A DNA stretch of 64,000 nt, from assembly GCA_964343805.1 (NCBI GenBank), contig CAYFLR010000007.1:115950-179949 (forward strand), written 5' to 3'. The position numbers were made by a program, and so were the translations under genes. The DNA comes from CAYFLR01 sp964343805 (GTDB lineage: Bacteria > Bdellovibrionota_B > Oligoflexia > CAYFLR01). The notes beneath the pieces are model-generated. The model worked only from the letters and a program-made list of their open reading frames with translations, searched no databases and was not told where the DNA came from. The stretch's first letter is position 1. Each line of letters starts with the position of its first letter. This document shows, in pieces, positions 46,780-57,320 of this stretch.

Positions 46780-49700
46780 TTAAGTGACTAGTTGATTAAG
46801 AAACTTTTTCGACCCCACCTCTAGATGATCAAAGAGATAAAACATAATTGGCACTAAAATCAAAGTAATGATAGTGGAAAAGAGCATGCCGCTGATGATA
46901 CAGATACCAAGGGTAGCATAAGGAATACCCATGATAGTTGATTGACCTAAGGCCACTGGCAAGAGTCCACAAATGGTGGTGCAGCTAGTCATAAATACAG
47001 CGGTGATGCGTTGACTGCAGCCGGAGGCAATGGCATCATTTATTTTTAATCCTTGCGACCTTAAATTGATAATCACATCGATTAAAATGATGGCGTTATT
47101 CACCACCACTCCCACCAGAATAATAAGACCCAATCGAGCCATTGGGTCTAAATCAAAGTCAAAAGCGTAGAGACCTGTTACTCCAAAAATAATAGCAAGA
47201 GGAACGGTAAATAAAATGGCAAAGGGAAGCAGGATAGACTCAAATAAACTGGCTAAGATGAGGTAAATAAAAAAGACAGCGAGAATAATAACGAACTGTC
47301 CCCGTTGTTTCATGGCAAGGATTTTGGCGAGGATATCACTTTTTTTAACTCCGTAACCTTTGGGGTAGGGGTAATCTGCTAATAAATCTTTTATATCTCT
47401 TCGGGTGTATCTTAGATCTTGCTTAGAATAGCTCTCATCAAAATAGACAAAGAGTCTCATCTCAGAGAGACTATTTTCCCTGTTGATGGAGTTAATGGTT
47501 TTTTGCGGAACCAATTCCCCCAGAGAATTGAGCGGGAAAAATTGATTGCCGATAGAGATTTTTAGCTCCGCCAGTCGACTCGATTCCCAACCCTTACTGT
47601 GAAATGAGGGGAGGATTTGAGCGTTTAATTCAATTTGCTTGTTTTCATGTGATAGATTCGGTACCCCATACTTCCGGGTGAGACCTGAGAGGTTTTTTCT
47701 TAAGTCGTCGAGTTTGATGCCGGCGGTTTGCAGTGCATTTTCGTCGGGAACAAATTGGAAGGTGAGTCGCCCTCTCTCCTCGGCCATACTGTTCACATAG
47801 AGCACTCCCTCCACCTGTTCAATCTCGGCTCCGATTTGAGCCAGAAGGGTTTCTAAATGACTCACTTTGGGTCCGGTGAATGCATAACTTTTCTTAGGTG
47901 TTTTGGCGGAAAAACCCCCAGCGGATTCATAATCCACTTCCACCCCCACACCTGGGGATTTACTGGCTTTAAATAAAGCTTCTTTAATAGCCTCTTTGGC
48001 TTTTTGTCTTTGCAGATTTCGGCTCTCTTTGGGGGAATATTTCGGATAGATCTGAAAGGACGCGTTGCCTTGACTTTTACTGTATTCTGCAATGATAAAG
48101 TTGATTCCCAAAGACTCTCTTTGGGTGAGCCAAAACTTTTCCATCCTTTTGAAACTTCGACTTTTCTCTGATTCATTGAGCTCCGAGTTAAATTGCAAGG
48201 AGACATTGATAAAGGGTTCAGGGGGGGATTCAATGTCCACCTCTTCGATGTCTTTCACCTTGGTAAAAAGGAGAAAGAGCAGGCTGATGGTCACCAAAAA
48301 AGTGGATGCTTTATGACGGGTGATCCATTTAAAAAGCGGGAAGAAGAATTGTCCACTCTTTTCATTTTCTTTGCGGGCTTTTACATTCACCGTACTGCCA
48401 ATGGGAACAAATAAAAGAGCCACCACATAAGAGGCGATGAGGCTAAATACGACTGGCATCTGAAAAGATTTTAAAAGCATGGTGAAGGTGTCAGCCCCTT
48501 CCAAAAAGACCGCAGGGAGAAAAATAATAATGGTGGTGCAGGTGGACATAAAAAGCGGCATGGCCACATCCTTAGCCCCTAAGGAGGCGGCCAGCCACTT
48601 TTCATCTCCCTGATTAATCCGCTGGTAAATCCTTTCAACCACTACAATCGCATTATCAACAATGAGTCCAATCGCTAGGATGAGTCCAGATAGGGTAATC
48701 ATATTGAGTGTTTTACCAGTGATATGGAGCAGGGAGATCACCACCAACAAACTCACTGGAATAGCTAATGTAATAATCAAGGTGGGAGTCATCTTTCTAA
48801 GAAAGATATACACCACCATAAAGGTAATAATGATGGCTAAGTAGAGAGATTCAAAGACTCCTCCCATAGCCTTTTTGAGAGTTTTGGATCGATTTAAAAT
48901 GGTCTCGAATTCCACTTTGGAAAGGAGGGTGGGCTCTTTTTTTAAAGAACTAATTCGTTTGCTTACTGCCTCATTCACCGCAAAAAGGTTGGCTTCATCT
49001 TTCTTAAAAACTTCTAAAAATATAGAGGGCTGTCCATTTTTATGGAGAATCCCTAACTGCTCTCCTTTTAAAAGTTGGTGTTTGGAGATATGCCTTAGCC
49101 GAGTTTCCGATCCCTTTTTAATATTTTTATTAAGGAGAGAGCTCCACTTGTTATCAGTAATCTTAGTCCTTACTGGTGTTTTATAAAGAGCCGATCTTAA
49201 GTTGGTGCTCCCTAATGAACTCTGATCAAAAGTGGCATTAAAAATATCGGTGAGTTCACCACTTTTTACCTGATGAGCATCCAACATCTCTTTGGTGAGT
49301 TGCATCTCAATTTGACTGTTCTGAATGCCCCGAATTTGAATTTTAGCGATGCCTGGGAGCTGGAGAAAAACTCTTTTTAACTGATTGGAGAGTTCATTGG
49401 CATTACTCTTGGGCGGGAGGGTGAGAGCAAAAACCATCAGGGGGGCCGCATCGGGATTGAACTTATAAACACTCATATCTTGAGTTTTAATATCTTCTCT
49501 CGTTGCTCCAAAATCTTGCAGGGCTTCCGTCACTTGAAAGTGAGCGGTGTCCATTTCGGTGCCGGGTTTGAAAGAGACAAAGAAGGAGCAGTCTTGCATG
49601 GAGGTGGTGGTTTTGATCTCTTTGATATTGCTTACGGTGCGAAGGGTTTTTTCCAGGGGAATGGTGAGGTTGGTTTCAATGTAGGAAACCTCAGCTGTGA

Positions 49701-49875
49701 CAGGGGCGTTCACTTTTACATAGAGAAAGGGGGAAACAGACTCTTTGGGCATCACCTCCACCGGTATTTTACTGTAAGAGATAATACTAATGGTTAAAAC
49801 CACTACCAGGAGTAACATCAGTGAAAAAGCTTTTTGGCGGATGAGCCACACTAGAAAATTTTGATCATTTTGCAT
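46780..49875 (-). CDS. RND-family efflux pump inner-membrane subunit (second of two)
   Basis: 1031 residues, the usual length. Twelve TM segments in the RND arrangement: one near the N-terminus, six around 330-520 and the rest near the end, with two large periplasmic loops. TM4 has GLIVDNAIVVVERI, i.e. one of the two proton-relay Asp positions of AcrB-type pumps is Asn; TM10 has VVVNNAIILID in place of the Lys-Asn pair. Such changes are common in this sub-branch. It is translated from an ATG that overlaps the preceding RND gene by 11 nt. Confidence 0.9.
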   Translation of the reverse strand: MQNDQNFLVWLIRQKAFSLMLLLVVVLTISIISYSKIPVEVMPKESVSPFLYVKVNAPVTAEVSYIETNLTIPLEKTLRTVSNIKEIKTTTSMQDCSFFVSFKPGTEMDTAHFQVTEALQDFGATREDIKTQDMSVYKFNPDAAPLMVFALTLPPKSNANELSNQLKRVFLQLPGIAKIQIRGIQNSQIEMQLTKEMLDAHQVKSGELTDIFNATFDQSSLGSTNLRSALYKTPVRTKITDNKWSSLLNKNIKKGSETRLRHISKHQLLKGEQLGILHKNGQPSIFLEVFKKDEANLFAVNEAVSKRISSLKKEPTLLSKVEFETILNRSKTLKKAMGGVFESLYLAIIITFMVVYIFLRKMTPTLIITLAIPVSLLVVISLLHITGKTLNMITLSGLILAIGLIVDNAIVVVERIYQRINQGDEKWLAASLGAKDVAMPLFMSTCTTIIIFLPAVFLEGADTFTMLLKSFQMPVVFSLIASYVVALLFVPIGSTVNVKARKENEKSGQFFFPLFKWITRHKASTFLVTISLLFLLFTKVKDIEEVDIESPPEPFINVSLQFNSELNESEKSRSFKRMEKFWLTQRESLGINFIIAEYSKSQGNASFQIYPKYSPKESRNLQRQKAKEAIKEALFKASKSPGVGVEVDYESAGGFSAKTPKKSYAFTGPKVSHLETLLAQIGAEIEQVEGVLYVNSMAEERGRLTFQFVPDENALQTAGIKLDDLRKNLSGLTRKYGVPNLSHENKQIELNAQILPSFHSKGWESSRLAELKISIGNQFFPLNSLGELVPQKTINSINRENSLSEMRLFVYFDESYSKQDLRYTRRDIKDLLADYPYPKGYGVKKSDILAKILAMKQRGQFVIILAVFFIYLILASLFESILLPFAILFTVPLAIIFGVTGLYAFDFDLDPMARLGLIILVGVVVNNAIILIDVIINLRSQGLKINDAIASGCSQRITAVFMTSCTTICGLLPVALGQSTIMGIPYATLGICIISGMLFSTIITLILVPIMFYLFDHLEVGSKKFLNQLVT

Positions 49876-52800
49876 AATCTTTTTTCCTAGTAAAAAGACT
49901 GTATATCAAAGGCACGGCGAGTAAGGTCAATATAGTAGAACTAATTAATCCTCCGATCACCGTGATGGCCAGGGGGGCTCTCATCGCCGCGCCACTGCCA
50001 AAGGAAATAGCCATGGGAATTAAACCGATAATGGTGGTTAAAGCGGTCATCAGAATGGGGCGAAGTCGATTGCAGGCGGCACTGGTGACCGCTAATTGAA
50101 ACTCCATTCCTTCCCGGATATTTTGATTAATACTATCCACTAACACAATGGAGGTGTTCACACTAATACCAGCTAAAATCACAAAACCCACCAACACCAA
50201 AGCCGAAACCGCCGTGCCGGTAAGACCTAAAATAAGGTAAACACCAATGATACAAAGTGGTACTGCAATAAGGATAATGAGCGGTTGCACCAGGTTTTCA
50301 AATTGACTGGCCAGCAGTAAATAGATCAGAAAAATGGAAAGAATTAAGGCAAAGAGCATACTCTGTTGGCTCTTTTGTCGCTCTTGATCCTGTCCTCCCA
50401 TCTGCCATTTGGCATCTTTGGGGAGAGCCGTAGCTAAAATATTTTTTATGTCCGTGGAAGCTTTGTCTAATGAGGTATTATGGAGATCTGCCGTGAGAAC
50501 AGCCACTCTGCGGCCATTACTGTGATTTATCTGAGCCATATAAGTTGACAGTTCGATTTTTGCCACCTGTGATAGCGGTATAGGGATTTCACTTTCCCCC
50601 ACGATGCTAAAGTTTTTAACCGCTTGTAGGCTGTTCATAAATGACGTTCCATTGACTGCTATGGGCAGTATGTTGTTTTTAATTTTTAGTTGTGAAGAGT
50701 TTTTCCCCATGATCAAAAGAGCCAATTGACTCTGATACATAGAGTGATCGAGTCCATACTGTCTTAATTTATCTGGATCAAAAGTAATGAGAACTTCGGT
50801 AAAATCACCCTTTAAACTTCCTTCCAATCCTTGTAGTGATTTTAAAGTCTCTAGAGAGGTAAAAGCTTTCTGGTACATCTTGCGCAATACTTTAAACTCA
50901 TCCGCAAATATTTCGATTACAATGGGCTTACTGCTGGAAATCATACTTTCTACAATCCGGCTGCTCTTGAGACCGGGGATTTGGGAGAGCAAATATTGAA
51001 TGGACTTATCGGTATGTTTAATTTCTAATGGTGTGAGTCCATCGTGTAATAGGCACATGAGTGAGCTGCGATGACTTCCTCCTCGACCAATGATGGATGT
51101 GATGGTTTTCACCCCTTTTAACTTCATTAATTTTTGCTCTAAACGGGAGATCTCTCTTTCATTGCTGGTGACCGTGACTCCTGCTCGAAACTCCATTTGG
51201 TAGTTCAGCTTACTCACTTGGTCACTGGGAAAGAGTTCTGCTCCTTTGTAGTAAAAGCCAATTAAGGTGGCAAAAAAAGTACCAAATACCAGAGTGAGAG
51301 GAAGGGTGTACTTTTCTAAATAACGATTTAAAAATCTCTGATAATAGGTTTTCATTTTGTCTAAAGTTTGGTTCACCGAGTTGATGATGGGGAGAGAAGA
51401 CCATTCGATCATTAACACCACTAAATTAATTAAACTTTTGAGAAGCCAAACCACCCCCTGCATGAGAAAGCTCACACCGGCCGTTAAACACCACTTCATT
51501 ACTTTTAAAGAAAATAAAATACTGTACAGTGGATACCACAATAGGGAGGAATTATACTTTTTGAGACACGAAGCCACCAGATCATCAGGGAGAAAAAAGG
51601 CACTCAAAAAACCTTCCTCTTCAATGACATCATCTGGATCAGTGATACTGGAAAGGGTGGGAATCAAAAGTAGCGCCACAAACAGGGAGGAGGTGAGTGA
51701 GTAAACTACCGTAAGAGAAATATCTTTAAAGAGTTGGCCAATCATTCCTTCTACAAATATTAACGGAGCAAATACAGCCACGGTGGTGAGGGTGGAAGCC
51801 ACAATGGCCGATGATACCGTCTTCGTTCCCCAAATCACTGCCTGGGTTTTATCCTTCATCTGCATCTTCATTTTGCTGATGTTTTCCAGCACGACAATGG
51901 CGTTGTCCACCAGCATTCCCACTCCGAGAGCGAGTCCTCCTAAGGACATAAGATTAAAAGAGACCCCGGTGAAGTACATTAAAATCATGGTGATCATAAT
52001 GGACATAGGGATGGAGAGGGTCACAATAAAGGTGGGTCCCATGTTCTGTAAAAACAGATAGATGATGATGGAAGCGAGTATTCCTCCACTGATCACGGTG
52101 CTCACCACATTGTCGATAGAACTTTTAATCTCATCTCCTTGGTTGATGAGAACCGCTTGATCCAAATCCATATTATTGGACATAAAATTTGCAAAGACCT
52201 TCTTAATACCTGCAATCACCTCCACCGTATTGGCTTCTGCCTCTTTTTTAACTTCTAACACCAAACTGCTGTTGCCATTCAGGTGAGTTCTTACTGCACT
52301 CTTTCTTAAAACTTTGGTGACCTCTGCCACATCCATTAAGCGCAGTTTCCCCTTTTCTGCCTTCAAAACAATATTTTCAATATCGGAAACCGATCGGAGT
52401 TTTTTGATAAAACGGATAGAAACAGAACGTTTATTATGTCTGATAGTTCCAGCGTTGACGCTCTTATTTTGCTCTAAAATCATTTCAGGAAGGGAGGTTA
52501 TATCCACCCCCAAGGCGGCGCATTTGATGGGATCAGGAGTCACAATAATCTCTTCCGATGAGGTGCCAAATAGGTTCACCACCGCCACTCCATCCTGCGA
52601 CTCTAGCTTAACCACTAGAGTATCTCTGATATAGGAGGCCAGCTCTAAATCCGACATTTTGCTTTTGGAATTGGGGGTAATGGCCGCTTGAAAAATTGGT
52701 AAACTGCTGGGATTAAATCTGACAATCCTTGGCCGAGTCACCCCTTCCGGCCAATCCAGATCATTCAATTTTTCTCTAATTTCGGAGATGGTTTGGCGAA

Positions 52801-53095
52801 TAGAAATGTTGGAGCTGAATTTCAAAAAGACGGTGGATTGCCCCACTTCCGAAACTGACTGTACATCGTAAAGTCCCGCCTGGGTGCTCACAGACTCTTC
52901 GATCGGAGTGGTGATTTTTCCTTCCACTTCAGAGGGTGAAGCCCCCTTGTACTTGGTGATAATAGAAAATTCGGGGCTGGTCAAAGGAGGTAATAGCCGC
53001 ATCTTAATTTTTGAGATAGATATTAAGCCCAGCACGGTTAAACCGAGGCAGAGCATTAATACAGTAACTGGGCGTCTAACAGCAAATTCACTCAT
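49865..53095 (-). CDS. RND-family efflux pump inner-membrane subunit (first of two)
   Basis: 1076 residues. Standard RND halves: N-terminal TM, VDNAIVVLENISKM in TM4, and a C-terminal half with SVNTSIVLVDSINQN. It differs from its neighbour by an extra hydrophobic stretch (about 520-590: LYSILFSLKVMKWCLTAG then GVVWLLKSLINLVVLMIEW) between TM6 and TM7, where most pumps have a short amphipathic helix. The start overlaps the adaptor gene stop by 8 nt. With the next gene it probably forms a heteromeric pump like MdtBC. Confidence 0.9.
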   Translation of the reverse strand: MSEFAVRRPVTVLMLCLGLTVLGLISISKIKMRLLPPLTSPEFSIITKYKGASPSEVEGKITTPIEESVSTQAGLYDVQSVSEVGQSTVFLKFSSNISIRQTISEIREKLNDLDWPEGVTRPRIVRFNPSSLPIFQAAITPNSKSKMSDLELASYIRDTLVVKLESQDGVAVVNLFGTSSEEIIVTPDPIKCAALGVDITSLPEMILEQNKSVNAGTIRHNKRSVSIRFIKKLRSVSDIENIVLKAEKGKLRLMDVAEVTKVLRKSAVRTHLNGNSSLVLEVKKEAEANTVEVIAGIKKVFANFMSNNMDLDQAVLINQGDEIKSSIDNVVSTVISGGILASIIIYLFLQNMGPTFIVTLSIPMSIMITMILMYFTGVSFNLMSLGGLALGVGMLVDNAIVVLENISKMKMQMKDKTQAVIWGTKTVSSAIVASTLTTVAVFAPLIFVEGMIGQLFKDISLTVVYSLTSSLFVALLLIPTLSSITDPDDVIEEEGFLSAFFLPDDLVASCLKKYNSSLLWYPLYSILFSLKVMKWCLTAGVSFLMQGVVWLLKSLINLVVLMIEWSSLPIINSVNQTLDKMKTYYQRFLNRYLEKYTLPLTLVFGTFFATLIGFYYKGAELFPSDQVSKLNYQMEFRAGVTVTSNEREISRLEQKLMKLKGVKTITSIIGRGGSHRSSLMCLLHDGLTPLEIKHTDKSIQYLLSQIPGLKSSRIVESMISSSKPIVIEIFADEFKVLRKMYQKAFTSLETLKSLQGLEGSLKGDFTEVLITFDPDKLRQYGLDHSMYQSQLALLIMGKNSSQLKIKNNILPIAVNGTSFMNSLQAVKNFSIVGESEIPIPLSQVAKIELSTYMAQINHSNGRRVAVLTADLHNTSLDKASTDIKNILATALPKDAKWQMGGQDQERQKSQQSMLFALILSIFLIYLLLASQFENLVQPLIILIAVPLCIIGVYLILGLTGTAVSALVLVGFVILAGISVNTSIVLVDSINQNIREGMEFQLAVTSAACNRLRPILMTALTTIIGLIPMAISFGSGAAMRAPLAITVIGGLISSTILTLLAVPLIYSLFTRKKDYAK

Positions 53096-54206
53096 TTTCA
53101 GTTATAACCTTTACTTTCATGTTGTCTCTTAAGGTTTGCTGTCCCTTCACCACCACTTGATCCTCAGGATAAACTTCTGATTTGACTTCGGTGTAGTTTT
53201 CATCAGAGATCCCTAAAGAGGGAAATACCTGCACCACCTCAGAAGATCCATCCAGTTTTTCTTGTACCAAGAAAAGGCTCTTCATCTCTTCCTGCACCAC
53301 AAAGGCATGGTTTAGAACCAAAGTGATCTTATCTTTTTGTACTGTTGTTATCTGCACTTTCGCATACATACCCGGTTGCCAGGAGGCGGGGGGCTGATCG
53401 ATCCAAATGCCGATTTTAATGGTTCCGGTTTTGGGATCGGTGATAGGGGAAATGGTATCAATTGTCCCCAATGCTCTCTCTTCCCCTACCTTCGTGGGTC
53501 TTATTAGCCAGACTTCGGTTTCATAATCCAAAGAAGAGGCTAAAGATTGAGGAACATAAATTTCACAGAGCAGTTTGGATGAATCCACCACCAAAATACT
53601 TTGCTTATCGGGTTTGGAAATGTAATCACCCAACTTAAGATTTTGCTCAGCTATCGTCCCAGCAATAGGACTTCGAATCTCTGTTTTATCATTTTCCAAA
53701 GCCTCAATCTTACGATGCAATTGGGTGACTCTGAGCTGAAGCTTTTTCTGCTCTAACTCTCTTTTGGAGACAAAGTTTTTACGTGCGAGGTTCTGGGTGA
53801 GTAAGAAGTCGCTGTTGGTAATTTTGAACTGCAAATCGGCCAACTCTTTTTTTAGTTTTTTCAGCCGAGAGTGGAGGCTGACTAGCAGCTGCCCTTGTTT
53901 TACTTCGTCACCCACATAGACGTGAACTTTTTTAACTCTGGCTTTCTCCATCGGAAGAATCTTAACCTGTTTCCAGGGCTGAATAGTGGTGTAGGTGTGA
54001 AAGTAATTTTTTATACTTCCCTCTAAAGCCCGCGCCGTTTTCACTGGGGTTATATCTTCTTTTGTCACCTTTTTGATCTCTTTGGCCATCTGCTCCTCTT
54101 TCTTAAAGAGGGAGGAGACCTTTTCTTTTAAAGCCATTTCATCACCGAGATAGGCAATGAGGGCGACGCCGATAAGGGTTAGGATAACTTTTAGATAGAA
54201 ATTCAT
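53088..54206 (-). CDS. RND efflux periplasmic adaptor (membrane-fusion protein)
   Basis: 372 residues. One N-terminal membrane/signal segment (about 5-22). Barrel-sandwich halves flank a coiled hairpin: VHVYVGDEVKQGQLLVSLHS, then the helices up to VTQLHRKIEALENDKTEIRS, then PIAGTIAEQNLKLGDYISKP. Beta-barrel elements follow (WQPGMYAKVQI). It would link the RND pumps to the outer-membrane channel. First gene of the efflux operon; GAGGAGG precedes the ATG, and the next gene starts inside its stop (ATGAGTGA overlap). Confidence 0.9.
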   Translation of the reverse strand: MNFYLKVILTLIGVALIAYLGDEMALKEKVSSLFKKEEQMAKEIKKVTKEDITPVKTARALEGSIKNYFHTYTTIQPWKQVKILPMEKARVKKVHVYVGDEVKQGQLLVSLHSRLKKLKKELADLQFKITNSDFLLTQNLARKNFVSKRELEQKKLQLRVTQLHRKIEALENDKTEIRSPIAGTIAEQNLKLGDYISKPDKQSILVVDSSKLLCEIYVPQSLASSLDYETEVWLIRPTKVGEERALGTIDTISPITDPKTGTIKIGIWIDQPPASWQPGMYAKVQITTVQKDKITLVLNHAFVVQEEMKSLFLVQEKLDGSSEVVQVFPSLGISDENYTEVKSEVYPEDQVVVKGQQTLRDNMKVKVITENE

Positions 54207-54288
54207 AGAACCTCCTCAGAGGTAGGGAAAGTGAGATATTTTATTGATTTTTAATAATTTTATCAGATTGGGAGGATGGGAACAAACT

Positions 54289-55044
54289 TCAATTCATACA
54301 AATACCAAAGTCCCAATTGAGCCTTAATTTAAATGGGGAGTTTGGTATTTCCAGAAAGCTTTTGGTATCCGCTTCAGGGTTGCCTTCATGAACTCTTCCT
54401 GAACTGATTCCATTGGCTTTTTGGCATTTCGATAATGGGACCGCTCTAAAGAGTTTATTATTAGTGATTTGCATGCATCGATCTTTTTTCTTAAAGTAAA
54501 GATAGACTCGCCCATCTACACCGAGACGCAAGAGATTGTTCCAACTCGGGTAACATGGGTCATCCGAGTTAAACTTATCTACCTTTTTAGAGTTATTAGA
54601 TTCAACTGTTAAACAATGAGCGCACCCTGCTATAAGGTAATTTTTATCAACTACTACCGGACCAGCGCTGGAATTCAAAATGGGATTTCCTTTAGAATTA
54701 AAACCTAAAACTCCTCCATGTATTAAAGCTCCTACATGAGTGTGGCCAACTTCATCTCGTGGACCTCGATAAGATAGAATCATAGGAGCTAGTTTAGTTT
54801 TATCCTTCGAAGATAGCTGACCTTTGACTTTAAGGTGAACTAAGACTTCATTGTCTATATCCTTACCGATGGACTGATAAGTGACTACCACCTTATCTCT
54901 TTTTGCTTTTGGGTTGAGATCCAAGGACATGATTAGGCAATTGCTCTTTCCTTTGCATTCCAAAATGAGAGGAGGAGTCGTTTTCTCCTTAGCTAAAATA
55001 GGGATTGAGATGAGAGAAAGGAGTAGGGTTATTCTAAAATACAT
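54289..55044 (-). CDS. Secreted protein of unknown function
   Basis: 251 residues with a signal peptide (about 1-18, ending ILA-K). Ten or so cysteines in the mature part (e.g. LECKGKSNC, GCAHC) suggest disulfides. There is a His-containing loop EVGHTHVGALIHGG. No family recognised. It is read divergently from the LtaS-like gene; the gap between them holds a long inverted repeat. Confidence 0.65.
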   Translation of the reverse strand: MYFRITLLLSLISIPILAKEKTTPPLILECKGKSNCLIMSLDLNPKAKRDKVVVTYQSIGKDIDNEVLVHLKVKGQLSSKDKTKLAPMILSYRGPRDEVGHTHVGALIHGGVLGFNSKGNPILNSSAGPVVVDKNYLIAGCAHCLTVESNNSKKVDKFNSDDPCYPSWNNLLRLGVDGRVYLYFKKKDRCMQITNNKLFRAVPLSKCQKANGISSGRVHEGNPEADTKSFLEIPNSPFKLRLNWDFGICMN

Positions 55045-55114
55045 GTTTTCTCGCTTTGTTATATGTTTCTATTGTTGTATATCCTGTCAAAACTTGTCTG
55101 TCATGTGAAATGAT

Positions 55115-55158
55115 AACTGTGCGCCAGAAAAGTAATCCGACTTTTAATGCGCACAGTT
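55115..55158. repeat. Nested perfect inverted repeats in a divergent intergenic gap
   Basis: Outer arms AACTGTGCGC / GCGCACAGTT (10 bp) and inner arms AAAAGT / ACTTTT (6 bp) around a 6-nt loop, separated by 3-nt bulges on both sides, all symmetric. Sixteen base pairs in total. Downstream on the plus strand comes CTTTATTT. It is placed between two divergent start codons, so it does not terminate any gene seen here. Could be an operator, a small structured RNA, or a minimal mobile-element relic. Confidence 0.7.
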
Positions 55159-55234
55159 CTTTATTTAAGGAAGAATCCCTGATAGGATGCACACGGTAAT
55201 TTTAACTCTTTAATAGAACCCTAAAGGTCTTTCT

Positions 55235-57205
55235 ATGCTATATAATAAAATTTGGATGTTCGCACTTCCTCTGTTATTTAATCTTTTGCTCAGTGGGGTC
55301 ATGTATTATTGGCGACTCGCCTACCTCCTCAATGTGCCAAAGCGCCTTATTCCCCAGAAAACCTGGATTCACATTGCCTCTTACTCTTTTTGGCAAGATC
55401 TTCTCATTATCGCCTCTATCATTCCGATTTTCTTTTTGCTTTTCAGCTTTATTAAATTCAAAGTTGCTAATAAAGACTTAAGGAAGAAGCTTAAGGTCGG
55501 TCTCTATACATTCAGCTATTTATTTTTAATCTACTTTTTATTCATTCGAGCTGCTGATTTAATTTACTTCTTTTACTCAGGTAAACATCTTGACCTGATG
55601 CTCTTTCAACATATTGCGGGCTCTAGTTTCCACGTGTCAAAGGGGCTAGCTTTTGCATTAGGAGGGCTGTTCCTTCTCATTATGATCTGTTCTTTCTTGC
55701 TCTATTTTTATTTTAAAACTTTAAATAAGTTTTTTCGATTTAAGCAATCTCTTGTACATCTAGCTGTCCTTTTTACTTGCAGCGGAACCGCCGCTTATTA
55801 TTTTCATAATCTCTCCATCAAAACCCCTCATGGGCGAGGTGAATTTTGGATTGAAACTGTCACCACACGGGAGGCGGTCAGTATTTTTCCCGAAATTGAA
55901 GTTTGGACCAATGCCATAGCTCCACTTTTAGTTCAAAGTAAAAACTACAAGGCGGGTGATCTCCCTCCGATACTTGCTAAGAAACTGCAAAGCTTTGGCT
56001 TGCAAATCGATGAGAAAGCCCGGCTTCCTTTTAAAAAGGAGAAGGTTTTTTCAAAACCCCACCCTTTTAAAAAGATCAAAGAGGGGAAACCCAATTTTAT
56101 CATCCTCTATTTCGAATCGCTGCCGGCAGACTTAATGAATGTATACGGGCATCCACTGCCCAAGCTCACCCCTTATTTTGATGAAATGAGTCAGATTTCT
56201 TACGTGGTGGAGGATTTTTTCAACTCTTCCACCCCCACCTTTAATGGTATTTTAAGCAGCCTTTGTTCTGTCTATCCTACTATGCATGGGTTGAGTGACC
56301 GTAAAGCCATTCCCAATCTTCCTAAGCTGATGTGTTTTCCTTCTATCATGGGGGAAAGAGGATGGGATACCGTCTTTATAAGGGAGATTTCCAAGAAGTA
56401 TGCCAGTATGGACAGAATGTTGTCCCACATAGGATTTTCCACTGTTTTGGATATGCATGACATTCAAAAACTCTTGAAGGAAAAGCACAAACATTGGTGG
56501 GGTTATTCGGATCATCAGAACTTTCGTTTTTTAGTTGAGAAACTAAAAAGAAAGGACTTTAAAGAGCCTTTTATGGTGAGTTTAACCACCGTTGATACCC
56601 ATGTTCCCTTTCGTCTCCCTTCCGATGGAAAAGCCTATAAGAAAAATGCCAATAAAGTCATCAATACTGTCTACAATGCGGATCATGCCTTTGGCGTGTT
56701 CTGGAAGTATTTTAAAGAATCTCCCTACTTTGAAAATACAATTTTGATGGTTATGGCGGATCATACTTTATTTCCGGGTAAAGAACATGCCAACGCTCGA
56801 AGCCAAAATATCACCATGCGCTATTATGATCGTATTCCATTGATAATTTATAATCCCTTTCATGAGATGGTGGGCCGCAAAAAAGTTATGTCTGGTCAGG
56901 TGGATTTACTGCCCTCTTTACTTCATCTACTAGATATCAATGTTGCTAACTCTTTCGAGGGACAAAGTATTTTTGAAGATCGCTCTAAGTATACCAATCT
57001 CCTTGGTGTTCATGAATTTCACTTGAACATTAATCAACTCATCAAAGGCAAAAGGGTCGAAGATAACTTCCTTTTAAATCATGTGATGAACCAGTGTGAT
57101 TTGGATCAAGTGGATCACTCCCAGCCTCATCTTACCAGGTGTGAGTATTATATGTTTTATAGGTGGAAAATGGCTCTTCGTCAGCAAAATAGACTTTGGC
57201 AATAA
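55235..57205 (+). CDS. LtaS/sulfatase-superfamily membrane phosphotransferase
   Basis: 656 residues: four or five TM helices in the first 190, then a periplasmic sulfatase/alkaline-phosphatase-type domain (about 285-620). Visible active-site elements: NFIILYFESLPAD (first metal Glu), FFNSSTPTFNGILSSL (nucleophile Thr/Ser region), LTTVDTHVPFR and LMVMADHT (metal Asp/His). This pattern is that of lipoteichoic-acid-synthase and phosphoglycerol or phosphoethanolamine transferases, which transfer a head-group from a phospholipid to an envelope glycan. Substrate unknown. AAAGG lies eight bases before the ATG. It is followed 115 bp on by a lipase-like gene. Confidence 0.85.
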   Translation: MLYNKIWMFALPLLFNLLLSGVMYYWRLAYLLNVPKRLIPQKTWIHIASYSFWQDLLIIASIIPIFFLLFSFIKFKVANKDLRKKLKVGLYTFSYLFLIYFLFIRAADLIYFFYSGKHLDLMLFQHIAGSSFHVSKGLAFALGGLFLLIMICSFLLYFYFKTLNKFFRFKQSLVHLAVLFTCSGTAAYYFHNLSIKTPHGRGEFWIETVTTREAVSIFPEIEVWTNAIAPLLVQSKNYKAGDLPPILAKKLQSFGLQIDEKARLPFKKEKVFSKPHPFKKIKEGKPNFIILYFESLPADLMNVYGHPLPKLTPYFDEMSQISYVVEDFFNSSTPTFNGILSSLCSVYPTMHGLSDRKAIPNLPKLMCFPSIMGERGWDTVFIREISKKYASMDRMLSHIGFSTVLDMHDIQKLLKEKHKHWWGYSDHQNFRFLVEKLKRKDFKEPFMVSLTTVDTHVPFRLPSDGKAYKKNANKVINTVYNADHAFGVFWKYFKESPYFENTILMVMADHTLFPGKEHANARSQNITMRYYDRIPLIIYNPFHEMVGRKKVMSGQVDLLPSLLHLLDINVANSFEGQSIFEDRSKYTNLLGVHEFHLNINQLIKGKRVEDNFLLNHVMNQCDLDQVDHSQPHLTRCEYYMFYRWKMALRQQNRLWQ

Positions 57206-57320
57206 AGATCGGAAGATCCCAGGAATAAGAAATTAGAGCATGCCTATGTAAATGAAACTAGTTTTTGTTGTTGGGCTAGAGTGTGCTACTCTGGCTGAAC
57301 TACAGTTTAAGGATGAGAAG

